From positions 22,638,203 to 22,702,202 of the forward strand of contig NC_083341.1 of the NCBI RefSeq assembly GCF_019175385.1: 64,000 nucleotides of DNA, given 5' to 3'. This DNA is from Lycium barbarum (taxonomy: Eukaryota; Streptophyta; Magnoliopsida; Solanales; Solanaceae). How positions within the stretch are numbered: the stretch's first letter is position 1; each line of letters starts with the position of its first letter. The notes under the pieces were generated by a model. The model saw only the letters and a list, made by a program, of their open reading frames with translations. It was not told where the DNA came from and searched no databases. The position numbers and the translations under genes were made by a program. Of this stretch, positions 35,639 to 47,982 are shown one piece after another.

Positions 35639-38633
35639 TAATCATTATTATCAGCGTTATTTGTTATCAATTTATTAATCATCATTATCATCGTTATTTT
35701 CATTATTAATTATTATCATTATTTTATCAATAATTGTTATCTATTATTATTATTATTATTATCATCATTATCTCTCTTATTATTATCATCATTATTATTT
35801 TATTATTACCCCTATTATTGTTAATTTATTATCATTTTTGTTATTTTCAATAATTGTTATTTATTATTTATTATTAATTACTATCATCTTTATTAGCTTT
35901 ATTAATTATTATCATTTTTTATTATCAATATTTGTTATTTACTATTGTTATTATATCTATTATTGTTTTTTATCACCATTTATCATCAACGTTGTCATTA
36001 TTACCATTATCATTATTGTTATTAACAGTATCACTACCGCTATTTATTTGCTGCTGTTATTTAGTATTATTGAACTGGCATTTATCGACATTTTATCAAT
36101 TCCCGCGTACGCATCGCATTTTATTTTTTTCGCACATTTAAAATGATAGCTTTATTTATTGTTAAAATATTATTGCGCGGTCTTTGCGACATGATATAAC
36201 TTTATTATCCGGGTCTTTTACAATTACACATTTTTTCGTACCAGGTGATATTCTGGCACCCTTAGTACATCGTTAATCAAAATGGGTCTTTTATTCAAAT
36301 TTAGAGGCCAAACTATTTCTTGCACTTAGTCCGTATATTGACTTACCGGACCCCAAACCAAAGTCCGATTAATTCCTAATATTTTTTGGACTAGACCATA
36401 CTTTTTATCTCAATTTTTAGATCAGTCCATGTTTAATTTAATAGTCCGTTCTTTGAAATACCCAGTCTAAAATTTGACCCGGTCCACAAATGGACCGGGT
36501 CCAATTCATTTCTCAGCAAAATAAGGGAAACGTTCCCTTATCTTCATTTCCGCCCCCTTTTTCCTTTCTCCTTCATCTCCGCCTCCCTTCACCCCCCAAA
36601 AAAAACCCTAGCCGCCTCTTCTCCTTTCCCGCTCCCTCGCCGCCGCTCCCACTTCCCCCCCTTTTCCTCCTTCTTCTCCGCTTCCTCCACTTGTCCCTGT
36701 TCCCCGCTTGTCCCCCACTCTTCTCTCTCTCCCGCTCCTCCCTCTTTCTTCAACGCCAAAAGAGCAAAAACCCTATAAATAGTGGTTAGTTGAATTGCAA
36801 AAGGGGAGGTTTTTTGGAGTCACGAAATTCCCCAAGAATTAGAGCTGGAATAGAAAGCCCCCTTGAAAATCAAGTTCCGAAACGAGTTTTCTTTTGTTTT
36901 CTTCGAAATCCCAAAAAATCTCTAAAATACAAGTCCTTTTAGCCGCGTAGAATTCCTTAAAATCAGTTTCTTTAGCAGCCGAAATCTTGTTCTAATATTG
37001 GGTCAAAATACTAGATCCAATTTGCATTTGCTTGTCTTGTCGTCGCTGTGAATTCGAGCACCGCGAGCTCGGATTTGATAATATTCGAGTGTGAATCGGA
37101 GACCCCGCGCCTCACTTCGCTGCACCCGAAGCAGGTAATTCCCCTTTTCATCTATTTTTTTGCATTTTTCTCGTTTCTTTAGTTGCTATGTGTTAGCTTA
37201 AATTTGCCATTTTTTTTTGTGATTAAGGATGTTCATGTGATGAGTTAATTAGCTAAATATTTTTTTTTTCGGTGTTAGTTCATTTTACTGTTTCTGTGTG
37301 ATTTGTGTACGTAGTCTAAACATATGTATATGTGTTAGAATAGTTGGTCCGTGTTGAGTCGTATTCGTGTTCAATCTTGATTTTAGATTGAAAAGGAGTA
37401 AATATTATATGAATCAATTTAACTAGTAACTTAATTAGTGATTATGTGAACTAATTTAATAGTGGTGATTAGTTTGTTGTTGCATTCATTGGACAGTATA
37501 CTATGTTTAGTCTGCTCGTATAAACATGCTTTAGAAGTCATTTGGTCTAGGCTGTTTATGCTGGGTGTGCACTATATATATTGGTCGTGTTCTAGTTAAT
37601 CATGATTTACAGGTTGTTTTTGTTAGAATTGATTAAGTAGGCGGATTTAGATGTTGTTTGATCAAGCGAGCTAGTAAGGATTTCAATATGTTGTATTAAA
37701 TGTTCAGGATGTCTGGCATAATACCATGGCTTCTTAAAGTTGATTATGCCATAGTTGCTGTGCTGATTGTTATTTCCCTTAGATAAGAGCTGATGGTATA
37801 TTGTGCACCAAAGAGTCTGTTCATTTGTACCTAATTAATCTGTTACTTTTCTTAGAACAATAATAGCTTTGTCATAATCGGATGCTAATCTTTATCTCTT
37901 TTCCCCTTTCTCTTACATGTACACATCGGAGCAAACGGAGTCTTAATTCGGGACTTTATCAAAATAAAGTCTCAAGATGAGACTCGGCACACCCATCCAT
38001 AGAGTCATCTCGTGTCGCAATTCTTAAATCACCTCGGGCAGGCGAAACTCGTCAGAGATCTCCTGCAACATTTTATTCTCTTTTTCTTATCATTCATTTC
38101 CTCTCATCCATCTTTATGATTGCTAATTTGTCTGTGTTTTGGATTGTGTGCAGTTTAAAATTAGGTGGAGAACCTACGATTCATGTAGGATTAGAAAGGG
38201 GTAGATTCTATCATTTAGGATTACCGCTCTGAACATTAAGTACTTAGTTTCACCATATAGAGTGCATCATTCACATAATAGTATTTTAAATTTTGTTAAT
38301 TATAAGTTATCCTTTTTCTTTTTATTTTTTCAAGGCTATTTTCTTAAATTTTAAATCTTAATTAATTAACCTAAGTTTGGCCGGATAACCGTATTTAATG
38401 GATTCTAAAGGATGCCTAACCCCTTCCCTTTAGAATGATATAGAACCCTTACCCAGAATCACATTGGTTAAGCAGACCATTAACGGAGGTTTAGTTTTAA
38501 CTTTACCTTAGTTAATGATTAGGTGTCCTAATTCACCGTAAAATCAATTAGGTGGCGACTCTTTAATCGAAGCAATACAGGAATCTCCAATATGTTGTAC
38601 TTCGTTTCAACCCGGTTAAAATGGGGTATAACA
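35307..38633 (+). mobile_element. 3' LTR of the Ogre-type element
   Basis: Nearly identical to the 5' LTR. Length differs by 5 bp. By eye I account for this by a shorter ATT run (12 bp less), a longer TTA run near 35753 (6 bp more) and one extra C at about 36590. I noticed one substitution, A at 24550 against G at 38391. Its TATA box is at about 36773-36782. Confidence 0.95.
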
Positions 38634-38638
38634 GAATG

Positions 38639-40422
38639 AACCTTTGATATTTCCTGAAAGTCCTCCATAGAGGTGACGTACTAAATTAAAGGCCAATTTA
38701 ATATGATTACTAAATTAAAGGCCAAATCCGTCAAGTTTAATTTAGTTTATAATCATGTTAATCATGTAATTAGTATATATTGTTAGTTCAATGCTCTATC
38801 TTAAGTATATGATTAGTTCATGATCCTGTTTTAGTGATCAATCCCACCTTAGTTAATTGCGTGTTTAGTAAAATGTTTAAATTTTGCTTTGATTAACTAT
38901 TTGATTGGTCCAAGATGTATAATCTGTTTGTCATGTCAAGATATGTGATTAGTTTACATTTTAGTAATTTGTGAATCATGTTTAGCTTCAGTTAATCACA
39001 TTGGTTTAGTATGAATGTATGGTCTGTTGATTATGCCTAACTAATTAGTAGTTGCCTAACTATGCACATATCATACCTAATCTAAAGTAGGCCTGTTTTG
39101 ACTTAAGATTCCTTCTGTTTTCTCTGTATATGATCAATCACACGTCTAAGGCAGACCTGCTTACAAATTTTAGTTCTTTTGTGGTTAGCAGAATTTAAAT
39201 TAACTTGTGAAGTTGTTGTATGAATTAAAATGCATGTCTATGGCTGCTTAAATGTGATTTGCATGTTTATAATTATTAGTTATGCATATTTAAGGTTTGT
39301 AACTTGCTTAACTATACTGTGACCTTCATTTGGGCTAAATCATGTATCACTTGATTATACAGTTTAAAAGGAATTGAGTTTCTCACATGAGGCCAGCATA
39401 TGAGCATGTTCTCTGTCCCATTTCACTTATATCAAGCTGCACAGCCATGTCTGCATCATTAGCACATCTATACTTAGCTTATTATGTTCTCCTTAGGGTT
39501 CTAAATGACTTATAAGTTAATGCTAAAAATGTCAGTTGTATGTCAAGATTTGCATTCTCTGTTGAATTTGAACATGTTTTACTCACTACTGCATATAGTT
39601 GTTGTCCTTTAAGAATATCACATGAACCTGTTACATGTATATTCACTAGAAGTACATGTTTAAATCTGAAAGAATGTTGGTATTTGCTAGTCTCTTATGT
39701 GAAACCATGCTTACTTAGTTCTTCTTGTGACCACGTAAGAGTAAATCACTTGATATGTATGCCTATGTGTTAAGAAAAAGATTAAAAGAACTTGTCTTAT
39801 AATTGGCTGCTCAGATTAAACTGGTTCTGCCTAATACTTGTATCTGTAGGTGTTTTACTTATGTCATACTGCATCTATTCCCCTTCTCTTTGAGACTTTC
39901 TGTTGGTAAATCTGAGCATGATTAATGTACAACTTTGACTAAGTGTGAACCCCTTTATGCGCATATGATTTTCTGAATATTATGCTTCCTTCTACGATAT
40001 TCATCTTTGTACATCTTAAGATAGTGTCATGGCATGCCAAATGGATTGGAACCTGTTTTGCCTGAATCCAAGTGTTGATTTTTGTTTGAGTATATAGGAG
40101 ATATACCTAAGTATACTAGATGTATACAGTTCCAGTATACCTCTGGCATACATGAGCTTGTATATCGAAGAATACATGAGGTGTATCATTTATGTGGCCT
40201 TAGAATTGTTAATTGTGCATCATAATGGTTTAAGTTGGGCCTGGTTCTTATTGGTTTGCTTCTTTGAGCTTTTCTTCTGTATGTGTTATGAGTTGGTTTC
40301 TGTTTAGGCCTTTTCTTTTGTTATTCTTTTCAAAATGAGCCCTGTTAGTTATAAAACCCTTCTTTGTTTAAATAACTTGGGATGGACAGCTTCTTTTTGC
40401 ATATATCAGTTGTTTGAGTATA
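38639..40422. other. AT-rich stretch, no gene recognised
   Basis: The first 35 bases (to about 38673) continue the sequence split by the Ogre element. From about 38652 to 38740 there are blocks also present at 6611-6709, one of them in reverse complement. The rest has no recognisable domains; the 77-codon open frame at 39540 has no family I know. Its style resembles retrotransposon leader sequence. Confidence 0.5.
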
Positions 40423-40776
40423 TGTCACGACCCAAGTAGCCGTGAGTGGCACCCACATAAATCCCCTAGTTGGGCGAACCAAACCCTTACCCAATTATCA
40501 AATCATTTTAAACAATTATAAATTGATAACCAGAATTAAATCATAAAACTGTCTAGTCATACCATCAATAAATAAAAGTGCGAAAATCTAACTATTACAT
40601 CCCTAAAGATCCGAAAGTCATCGTACAAGGACATTAAAACCTAAATTGTCTAAGGAAATAACAACTGTCTGAAATCACATAAGTAATGTTTGGACTGAAA
40701 GTAGACATCAATAAGAGAAGAACATCGGAAGGCCTGGCATGGATAGAAACTCACCCCCTAATCTGTCGGAAGCGAA
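40423..40776 (-). mobile_element. left part of a gypsy LTR split by a later insertion
   Basis: Begins TGTCACGACCC, the reversed 3' end of a gypsy LTR, and runs to 40776, where a Tekay-like element starts. The stretch 46931-47009 (GAGGTCTGGTAG, GTAGCAAGGTAGTATC) looks like its continuation, by comparison with similar LTRs in memory and with 51480-51525. No clear target duplication flanks the inserted element. Confidence 0.55.
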
Positions 40777-43700
40777 TGTCACGCCCCAAAACTCACCCTA
40801 GACGTGACCGGCATCCAACGTCATGAACAATATTGGAAGAACCTAAAAGATGCAATAACAACACTTGAACCCGCCAGGTTCAATATTCACCTCCAACAGA
40901 TTATAAAATGAATACAATCAAATCATGATATATGAGTTAAATCAGCGGAAGTCTTTAACATTATAAAACTTAATAAACCAAACTCAACAACTACCCACAA
41001 GCATGTGTACTATGGAGCTTCTAAGATAAGAGAGTAATTGTCTGACACATCGGGGCACAGCCCGGAAAAAAAACTAGAATAGTAAATAAGTATGATAAGG
41101 GGTGTCCCACGAATGAACATGTGGGCTCACCAAGTCAGCAGCAACAACAATTCCTTCCTAAGCGTTTTGAGTATCAAGAACGTGCTCTTCTCCGTTACTT
41201 AACATACCATAAAAAACAACAATGATATGCATGAGCACTTCGTACCCAGTGAGTGCCTTGGGGACAAAAAGTAATATGAAAATAAAGTTCAATAATAGTT
41301 AAAGTAATCAGTTCTGAGGATAGTATGAAACAACGTGAAATCAGTTATTCAGCTTGTGTATCTTAATAAGAATTATCAAAACATATTATAAAGCCTTTTG
41401 TCGAGTTACAACTTTCCAATATGCTTTTTAAATTGATCATGACTATCAACAACAGTTCTACAAAAGGATAAGGATATCACACTTGCCAATACAGGCCCAA
41501 GAATCAATAGCATCGAAGGGATGACCTTAGAGGTTCCCTAAACACAGCGCACCACACCAAAATATGTAATTCTCGATGGCTATCCTTCCTCCCGAATAGC
41601 TAGGCATAAACCGCACCCCGGGTGGCGAACCCGGCAGTGGCCACTCTTCCTCCCAAATGGCTAGGCATTACCACACTAGAATACAAAGTGACCACCCTTC
41701 TTCCCGAGTAGCTAGGCCAAATACAACAACATAGTTCATAGCACAAAATCCGAATCACAATTCACCTCAAGGTAGTCACATCAACCATTAGCATTAAGGT
41801 TGATTATGCCATTACAAAGATACATAATTTCATAGATAATCTTGAAAATGTTTCCACTTCTTTAAACAAGATTCCATTTTCGTAGTTCATTATAAAACAT
41901 CAGTACCAATAATTAACCATCATTATTGATCATCTCTTGTGGATGAAAATGATTATGATTTCATATACGTATATAGAGGATAATACAATCAAGATTAAAT
42001 GTGGGTTTGTCCCCTCACACACATCAACCACAATCAAAGCATGAAATAGAGTTCAAAAGCCTGAAAAGTTCACTTTTTTATTCAATGAAGAACTTTTAAA
42101 AGGAGATATTCATTCAAAACAAGGATTTCAAAAGAGGCATACCTTAATTATGCTTTACGTATCGTAACAATTCACCTTCTTAGCGAAGAACACCGAAAAC
42201 CCTAGCTTTGAATCACTTAGGTAGGATTTACCTTGGAAATCCTATGCTTTGTCGAAGAATCATGTTACTAATCATGAATAATTGTTGGAATTACTTAGGA
42301 ATCGTTAGAGCGATCTTACCTTGACGTAGGAGGATGAGGAGAGGAGGAAAATGGCTGCTTAGGGATTTAGAATGAAGTTGTAATGTCTAATAACTGAAAT
42401 TTCGAGTTAAGTGTTGAATTTATAGCATGGGGCATTTTGGACCCCTTAGCTCGCCGAGCGCAGTCTAAGGTTTGCCCCAGCCTCGCTTTGGGGCGAGCTC
42501 GGCGAGCTCCCTTGTCCGTTTTACACTTAAACAATTTTCTTGAATGTTTCCCACTTTTGGAACCCTACCTCACTGAGCGCGGTCCAAGGCGAGCCCTTGC
42601 CTCGCTTTGGGGCGAGCTCGGGGAGCTCCTCTGTCACTTTTACACTCAGTCGACAACGTTTAGTAAAATCAGCATAACTTCTAGCACAGAGCTCCGTTCG
42701 GGCTCTACAATATACCTTTGGAAATCTATTTCAAAGGGCTACAATTTTTATGTTTTAAGTTTTCTCAAATTCGTAACATAATTTCACGAAAATGGCCCAG
42801 ACGACAGACCTACCGAAACTTAGGAGAGTTTAAGAGCCCTTAAGAACTTCACTAGTTGGTTTGACTTCAAAACAACTACCTTCCACCCGGATTCATCTCG
42901 AATGGATTCATATAGATAGAACATCATCTTAACACTAGTTTTACACATTCACACCTAATCCAAATTTACGGAGTGTAACATTATCCCCCCCTTAGGATCA
43001 TTCGTCCCCAAAAGAAAGTCATGGCCTAAGATTTTTCACTAAACCTCAAATTTCAGAATTTCTAGATTTCTTTAGTGAAGAGGATCATTCTTAGAGATGA
43101 CATATGACTAACCACATAATTAATGCATCATTCAATCCTAAACACATGGACGAGGGATTCGTACCTCTAATCTAAACTTTCACAGGGAATACACAATCGA
43201 AAGGTTCAACACATACCTGCAGTAGGGAATAAATGAAGGTAACACAGCTTGAGTGACACTACAACAACTAGATATAACTACGCCCCTTCGAGTTCACCCC
43301 GTAAGTCTTAAGATACGACATAAATCTACCTTGAGGTTTTAGCAAAATCACTTTTTCACTCTATAACGGGTCCACCAGGAAAATTCAAGCCTAACTATTT
43401 CTGATTGGCAATCCAGAGTTTCATAACACTCAGAAGGCCAGTATATTCCCCTAATCACATCAAGGTTCGCTATTTTTAATTCAAACACATCAAAAGTAGT
43501 CTCATGAACCTTAACTACAACGACGCAGTCTCTATATATTCTAGAAGCGACAAGGACACTAGCAGGGGTAATCATAGAAGAAAAAAAGTTTCCAACAATT
43601 GTTCGGGTTCCCTACCAAAATCAAGGGTAAAGTACGAAGTCACATCAGAAAGATTTCGAACCTAGATCGATCGACGAATACGCATCAAGAGACCAAATAG

Positions 43701-46700
43701 TGAGAATACCTATGACCACAACATCTGAGGCTTCAGCCACCTCTATACGAGCCAATTCATGAAGTCGAGCTTCCTTTGTACTAAATGACCTCGGAAAGAC
43801 AAAAATACAACTAACACCCAAATAAGAACAATATAGTCCTCACGGGGATTCTAAGGACTAGAATACTCAAGTCTCAAACGAAGTAAAGGGGTTTCTACCT
43901 TCATCTCACTTTCCCAAGAGTTAGATACTCAAAGGTTCAACACGTATATGCTTTGACTAGGAAGAGCACAATATATCAATCTAGACAATATACTCCGACA
44001 AGGAGGCTAATTCAACAACACATGATTCAAGCTTAACTTATCTCATGCCAAAAATAAAAATAACATATTAAAGCCAAAATCAACTATATCATCTTCTTAA
44101 ATCATTATTCCACAAGCGGTTGTTTTCGAGTTTCAAGCCTAAAATAGAGTTCTTCCACTAAACATCAAGATAGTACAGATCTTCTAACCAAATAAGAATA
44201 TAACCTCAATGTACGATAATTCTTAATTCACTACAAGAGACCCTCAATTGTTCCCTTTACCCTAACCTCCAGTACTTGAAACATATCACACCATAATTAT
44301 TCCTTTCAGTGTAATAAGATTTTGGCAGAGTTTCCCCTGTAACCAGGACTACTTTTGTTTTTATACCTGTCTCAATTTATCAACAACCAAACCCTACAAT
44401 GACCATATACACAGAACTCCTACAATACAGTTTCAGCGACTTTGTACCATCCGTCAAATTACATATCATAACAATGTGCATTCCGTAACACCATTGTTCA
44501 CTTGGTTAGCATCTGCAACATGAGTTAAAGTTATCTTTATAAAGCACGAGTAACAAACACGTCAGAATGATCCTAAAAGAAGTTCAAGCTTTATATCACA
44601 ATCTAGAATCAAGAAGAATGAGAAACACCTAAAATGTCTTGGTAGTCATTCATCTATACAGGTGGCCAGTTTATATAATGAAGACTTCACTAGACACAGC
44701 TCCACAGACACAGACACATCCTAGGAAACGTATAAACCTAGGCTCTGATACCAAGCTTGGCACACCCCAAAATCCACCTTAGACGTGAACGGCATCCGAC
44801 GTCACGAACAACATCGGAAGAACCTAAAAGATGCAATAACAACACTTGAACCAGCCAAGTACAATATTCACCTCCAACGGTTTATAAAATAAATACAACC
44901 AAATCATGATATATGAATTAAATCAGGGGAAGTCTTTAATATTATAAAACTTAATCAAAATGTGACGAACGCCCAAGAGTTAAACAAAACACAAAAACTA
45001 CCCACAAGCATGTGTACTATGGAGCTTCTAAGATAAGAGAGTAATTGTCTGACACATCGGGACACAAAACCCGGAAAAAAAAACTAGAATAGTAAATAAG
45101 TATGATAAGGGGTGTCCCACGAATGAACATGTGGGCTTACCAAGTCAGCAGCAACAACAATTCCTTCCTAAGCGTTTTGAGTATCAAGAACCTGCTCTTC
45201 TCCATTACCTAACATACCATCAAAAACAACAATGGTATGCCTGAGTACTTTGTACGCAGTGAGTGCCCTGGGGACAAAAAGTAATATGAAAATAAAGTAG
45301 AAAAATAGTTAAAGTAATCAGTTCTGAGGATAGTATGAAACAATGTGAAATCAGATATTCAGCTTGTGTATCTCAATAAGAATTATCAAAACTGATTATA
45401 AATCCTTTTATCGAGTTACAACTTTCCAATATGCTTTTTAAATTGATCATGATTATCAACAACAGTTCCATAAAAGGATAAGGATATCACACTTTCCAAT
45501 ACAAGCCCGAGAATCAATAGCATCGAAGGGATGACCTTAGAGGTTCCCTAAACACAGCGCACCACACCGAAATATGCAATTCTTGATAGCTATCCTTCCT
45601 CCCGAATAGCTAGGCATAAACCGCACCCCGGGTGGCGAACTCGGCAGTGGCCACTCTTCCTCCCCAAATGGCTAGGCATTACCACACTAGAATACATAGT
45701 GACTACCCTTCCTCCCGAGTAGCTAGGCCAAACACAACAACATAGTTCATAGCATAGAAGTCGAATCACAATTCACCTCAAGGTAGTCACATCAACCATT
45801 AGCATCAAGGTTCATTATGCCATTACAAAGATACATAATTTCATAGATAATCTTGAAAACGTTTCCACTTCTTTAAACGAGATTCCATTTTCATAGTTCA
45901 TTATAAAACGTCAGTACCAATAATTAACCATCATTATTGATCATCTCTTATGAAAGAATTGATTATGATTTCATATATGTATATAGAGGACAATACAATC
46001 AAGGTTTAATGTGGGTTTGTTCCCTGACACACATCAACCACAATCAAAGCATGAAATAGAGTTCAAAAGCCTGAAAGTTCACCTTTTTATTCAATGAAGA
46101 AATTTTAAAAGGTCTATACATTCAAAACAATGTTTCCAAAAGAGACATACCTTAATTATGCTTTACGTATCTTAACAATTCACCTTCTTAGCGAAGAATA
46201 CCCAAAACCCTAGCTTTGAATCACTTCGGTAGGATGTACCTTGGAAATCCTATGATTTGTCGAAGAATCATGTTACTAATCATGAATAATTGTTGGAATT
46301 ACTTAGGAATCGTTAGAGCGATTTTACCTTGACGTGGGAGGATGAGGAGAGGAGGAAAACGACTAGTTAGCGCTTTAGAATGAAGTTGTAAGGTTTCATA
46401 ACTAAAATTTTGAGTTAAGTGTTGAATTTATAGCATGGGGCATTTTGGACCCCCTAGCTCGCCGAGCGCGGTCTATGGCTTGCCCCTGCCTCGCTTTGGG
46501 GCGAGCTCGGCGAGCTCCCTTGTCCATTTTACACTTAGACGATTTTCATTAATTTTTCCCACGTTTGGACCCCTTCCTCGCTGAGTGCGGTCCAAGGTGA
46601 GCCGTTGCCTCTCTTTGGGGCGAGCTCGGCAAGCTCCCCTGTCACTTTTATACTCAGTCGACAGCGTTCAGTAAAATGGGCATAACTTCTTGCACAAAGC

Positions 46701-46930
46701 TCTGTTTGGGATCCACAATATAACGTTGGAAATCTATTTCAAAGGGATACAACGTTTATGTTTTAAGTTTTCTCAAATTCTTAATAAATTTTCACGAAAA
46801 TGGCCCAGAAGACAGAACTACCGAAACTTAGGCGAGTTTAAGAGCCCTTATGATCTTCATATAGATATAATATCATCTTAACACTAGTTTTACACATTCA
46901 CACCTAACCCAAATTTACGAGGTGTTACAG
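40777..46930 (-). mobile_element. deleted Tekay-like Ty3/gypsy element with two LTRs, 6.2 kb
   Basis: Read on the minus strand: 5' LTR 44758-46930 (2173 bp, starts TGTAACACCTCG), four-base spacer AGCT, primer site TGGTATCAGAGCC (plus-strand 44741-44753, tRNA-iMet type), an interior of only about 1.8 kb, a polypurine tract (reverse of 42981-42995) and 3' LTR 40777-42980 (2204 bp, starts TGTTACACTCCG). The LTRs are clearly alike but diverged, so the insertion is old. Each LTR has a TATA box (CTATAAATTC, reverse, near 42417-42426 and 46430-46439) and a GGGGCGAGCTCGG-rich block. The interior keeps only a protease remnant. Flanks GCGAA and GCAGG do not match. Confidence 0.88.
43348..43575 (-). pseudogene. 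Ty3/gypsy aspartic protease remnant
   Basis: The minus-strand frame contains RIYRDCVV, LKIANLDVIRGIYW and CYETLDCQSEIVRLEF. These match the conserved end of plant gypsy protease (VDFDVILGMDWL, CYA.LDC...V.F style) in order and spacing. The catalytic DTGA motif is not in this piece. It is the only coding trace left between the two LTRs: gag, reverse transcriptase, RNase H and integrase have been deleted. Confidence 0.65.
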
Positions 46931-47212
46931 CAGGCCTCACACTAAATATGAGGTCTGGTAGATGTCTCTGGATCACAGTATGCACTCAAAAGAATGTAGC
47001 AAGGTAGTATCCGTTTGTATGAAATATGAAAATTCATTATGTCTTGTAAATTAAAAAAGTTTCGTCATATTCCATATATACTTTTCTTATTATGTATTTA
47101 TTTATATGTCATTCACCCTTTTTAATTTCATCAAGTAAATGAATTTTTATTTTGAAATAATAACTAAGTATTCTCAAACGGATGGTTGGGCCTACTTTGT
47201 ATCATTCATCAC

Positions 47213-47220
47213 ACATATAT

Positions 47221-47310
<90 letters not shown>
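47213..47310. repeat. (TA)n microsatellite
   Basis: Almost uninterrupted AT dinucleotide run of about 98 bases with a short imperfection near 47226-47237. It lies just left of the copia element. Confidence 0.98.
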
Positions 47311-47312
<2 letters not shown>

Positions 47313-47982
47313 CATATGCAACCTATATTATGATGTAATACAAGAAAGAATGTTTGGAGAATTTTCTGTATTTCTTGGTCAACAATTTACAGATTCCTAC
47401 CACTATTTATACATGTATATAGCTGGAAATATATTGTAAATAAAACTAATGTATTTACACTTGTACCAATGAAAACCAACCTAGTGTATAATGTCCTACC
47501 TAATTTGATACTCCACTATCAGAATTCCTTTGCATATCAATTAAGTCCAACACGGTTTGGCCTAAGTTGTCATAAACAGACTGGCCCATTCCTTTCTTTT
47601 AAGGCATCGACTTGTGTGTGTTGCTTTGGTCGATAATATCAATGGCAGACTTGGCTTTCTTCTTCGATTGTTCTTCTTTGTGTGAGATAAACATCTTTTC
47701 TCTAACATTACCTCTCAAGGTGGAGGGGAAGGAAGGGATACCCAACTTGCCAAGAATCGATTGGAAAGAAAGACCAGATAATGGTTTGGTGAAGAGGTCG
47801 GCGAGCTGAGAATTTGAAGGAACAAAAGAGAGGGAAATCAGGCCAGAAAGAAATTGTTGACGAACAAAGTGACGGTCAAGTTTGACGTGCTTTGTCCGTT
47901 AGTGGAATACTGGATTCCAAGCAATGTGAATCACAGCTTGATTGCCGGAGTAAGTTCGTATGAAAATTGATGGTTCAACGGA

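Larger units (their letters stand above)
21461..38633 (+). mobile_element. giant Ogre/TAT-type Ty3/gypsy element, gag-only, 17.2 kb
   Basis: LTRs of 3332 bp (21461-24792) and 3327 bp (35307-38633) are nearly identical and bounded by the perfect 5-bp duplication GAATG (21456-21460, 38634-38638). A primer site at about 24796-24814, TGGCGACTCTGCTGGGGAT, matches the 3' end of plant tRNA-Arg(ACG) except for one base, as in Ogre elements. A purine-rich tract precedes the 3' LTR. The only coding region is gag (30355-31892). Protease, reverse transcriptase, RNase H and integrase are absent, so the element is non-autonomous and must have been moved by a partner. A 5.5 kb non-coding leader and a 3.4 kb repeat-rich 3' region fill the rest. 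It sits inside older, LINE-like sequence. Confidence 0.95.

Noticed and set aside
42437..42781. 114-codon frame in a Tekay-like LTR
   Set aside because: Lies inside an LTR and is driven by a GC-rich repeat; the other LTR does not keep the frame.
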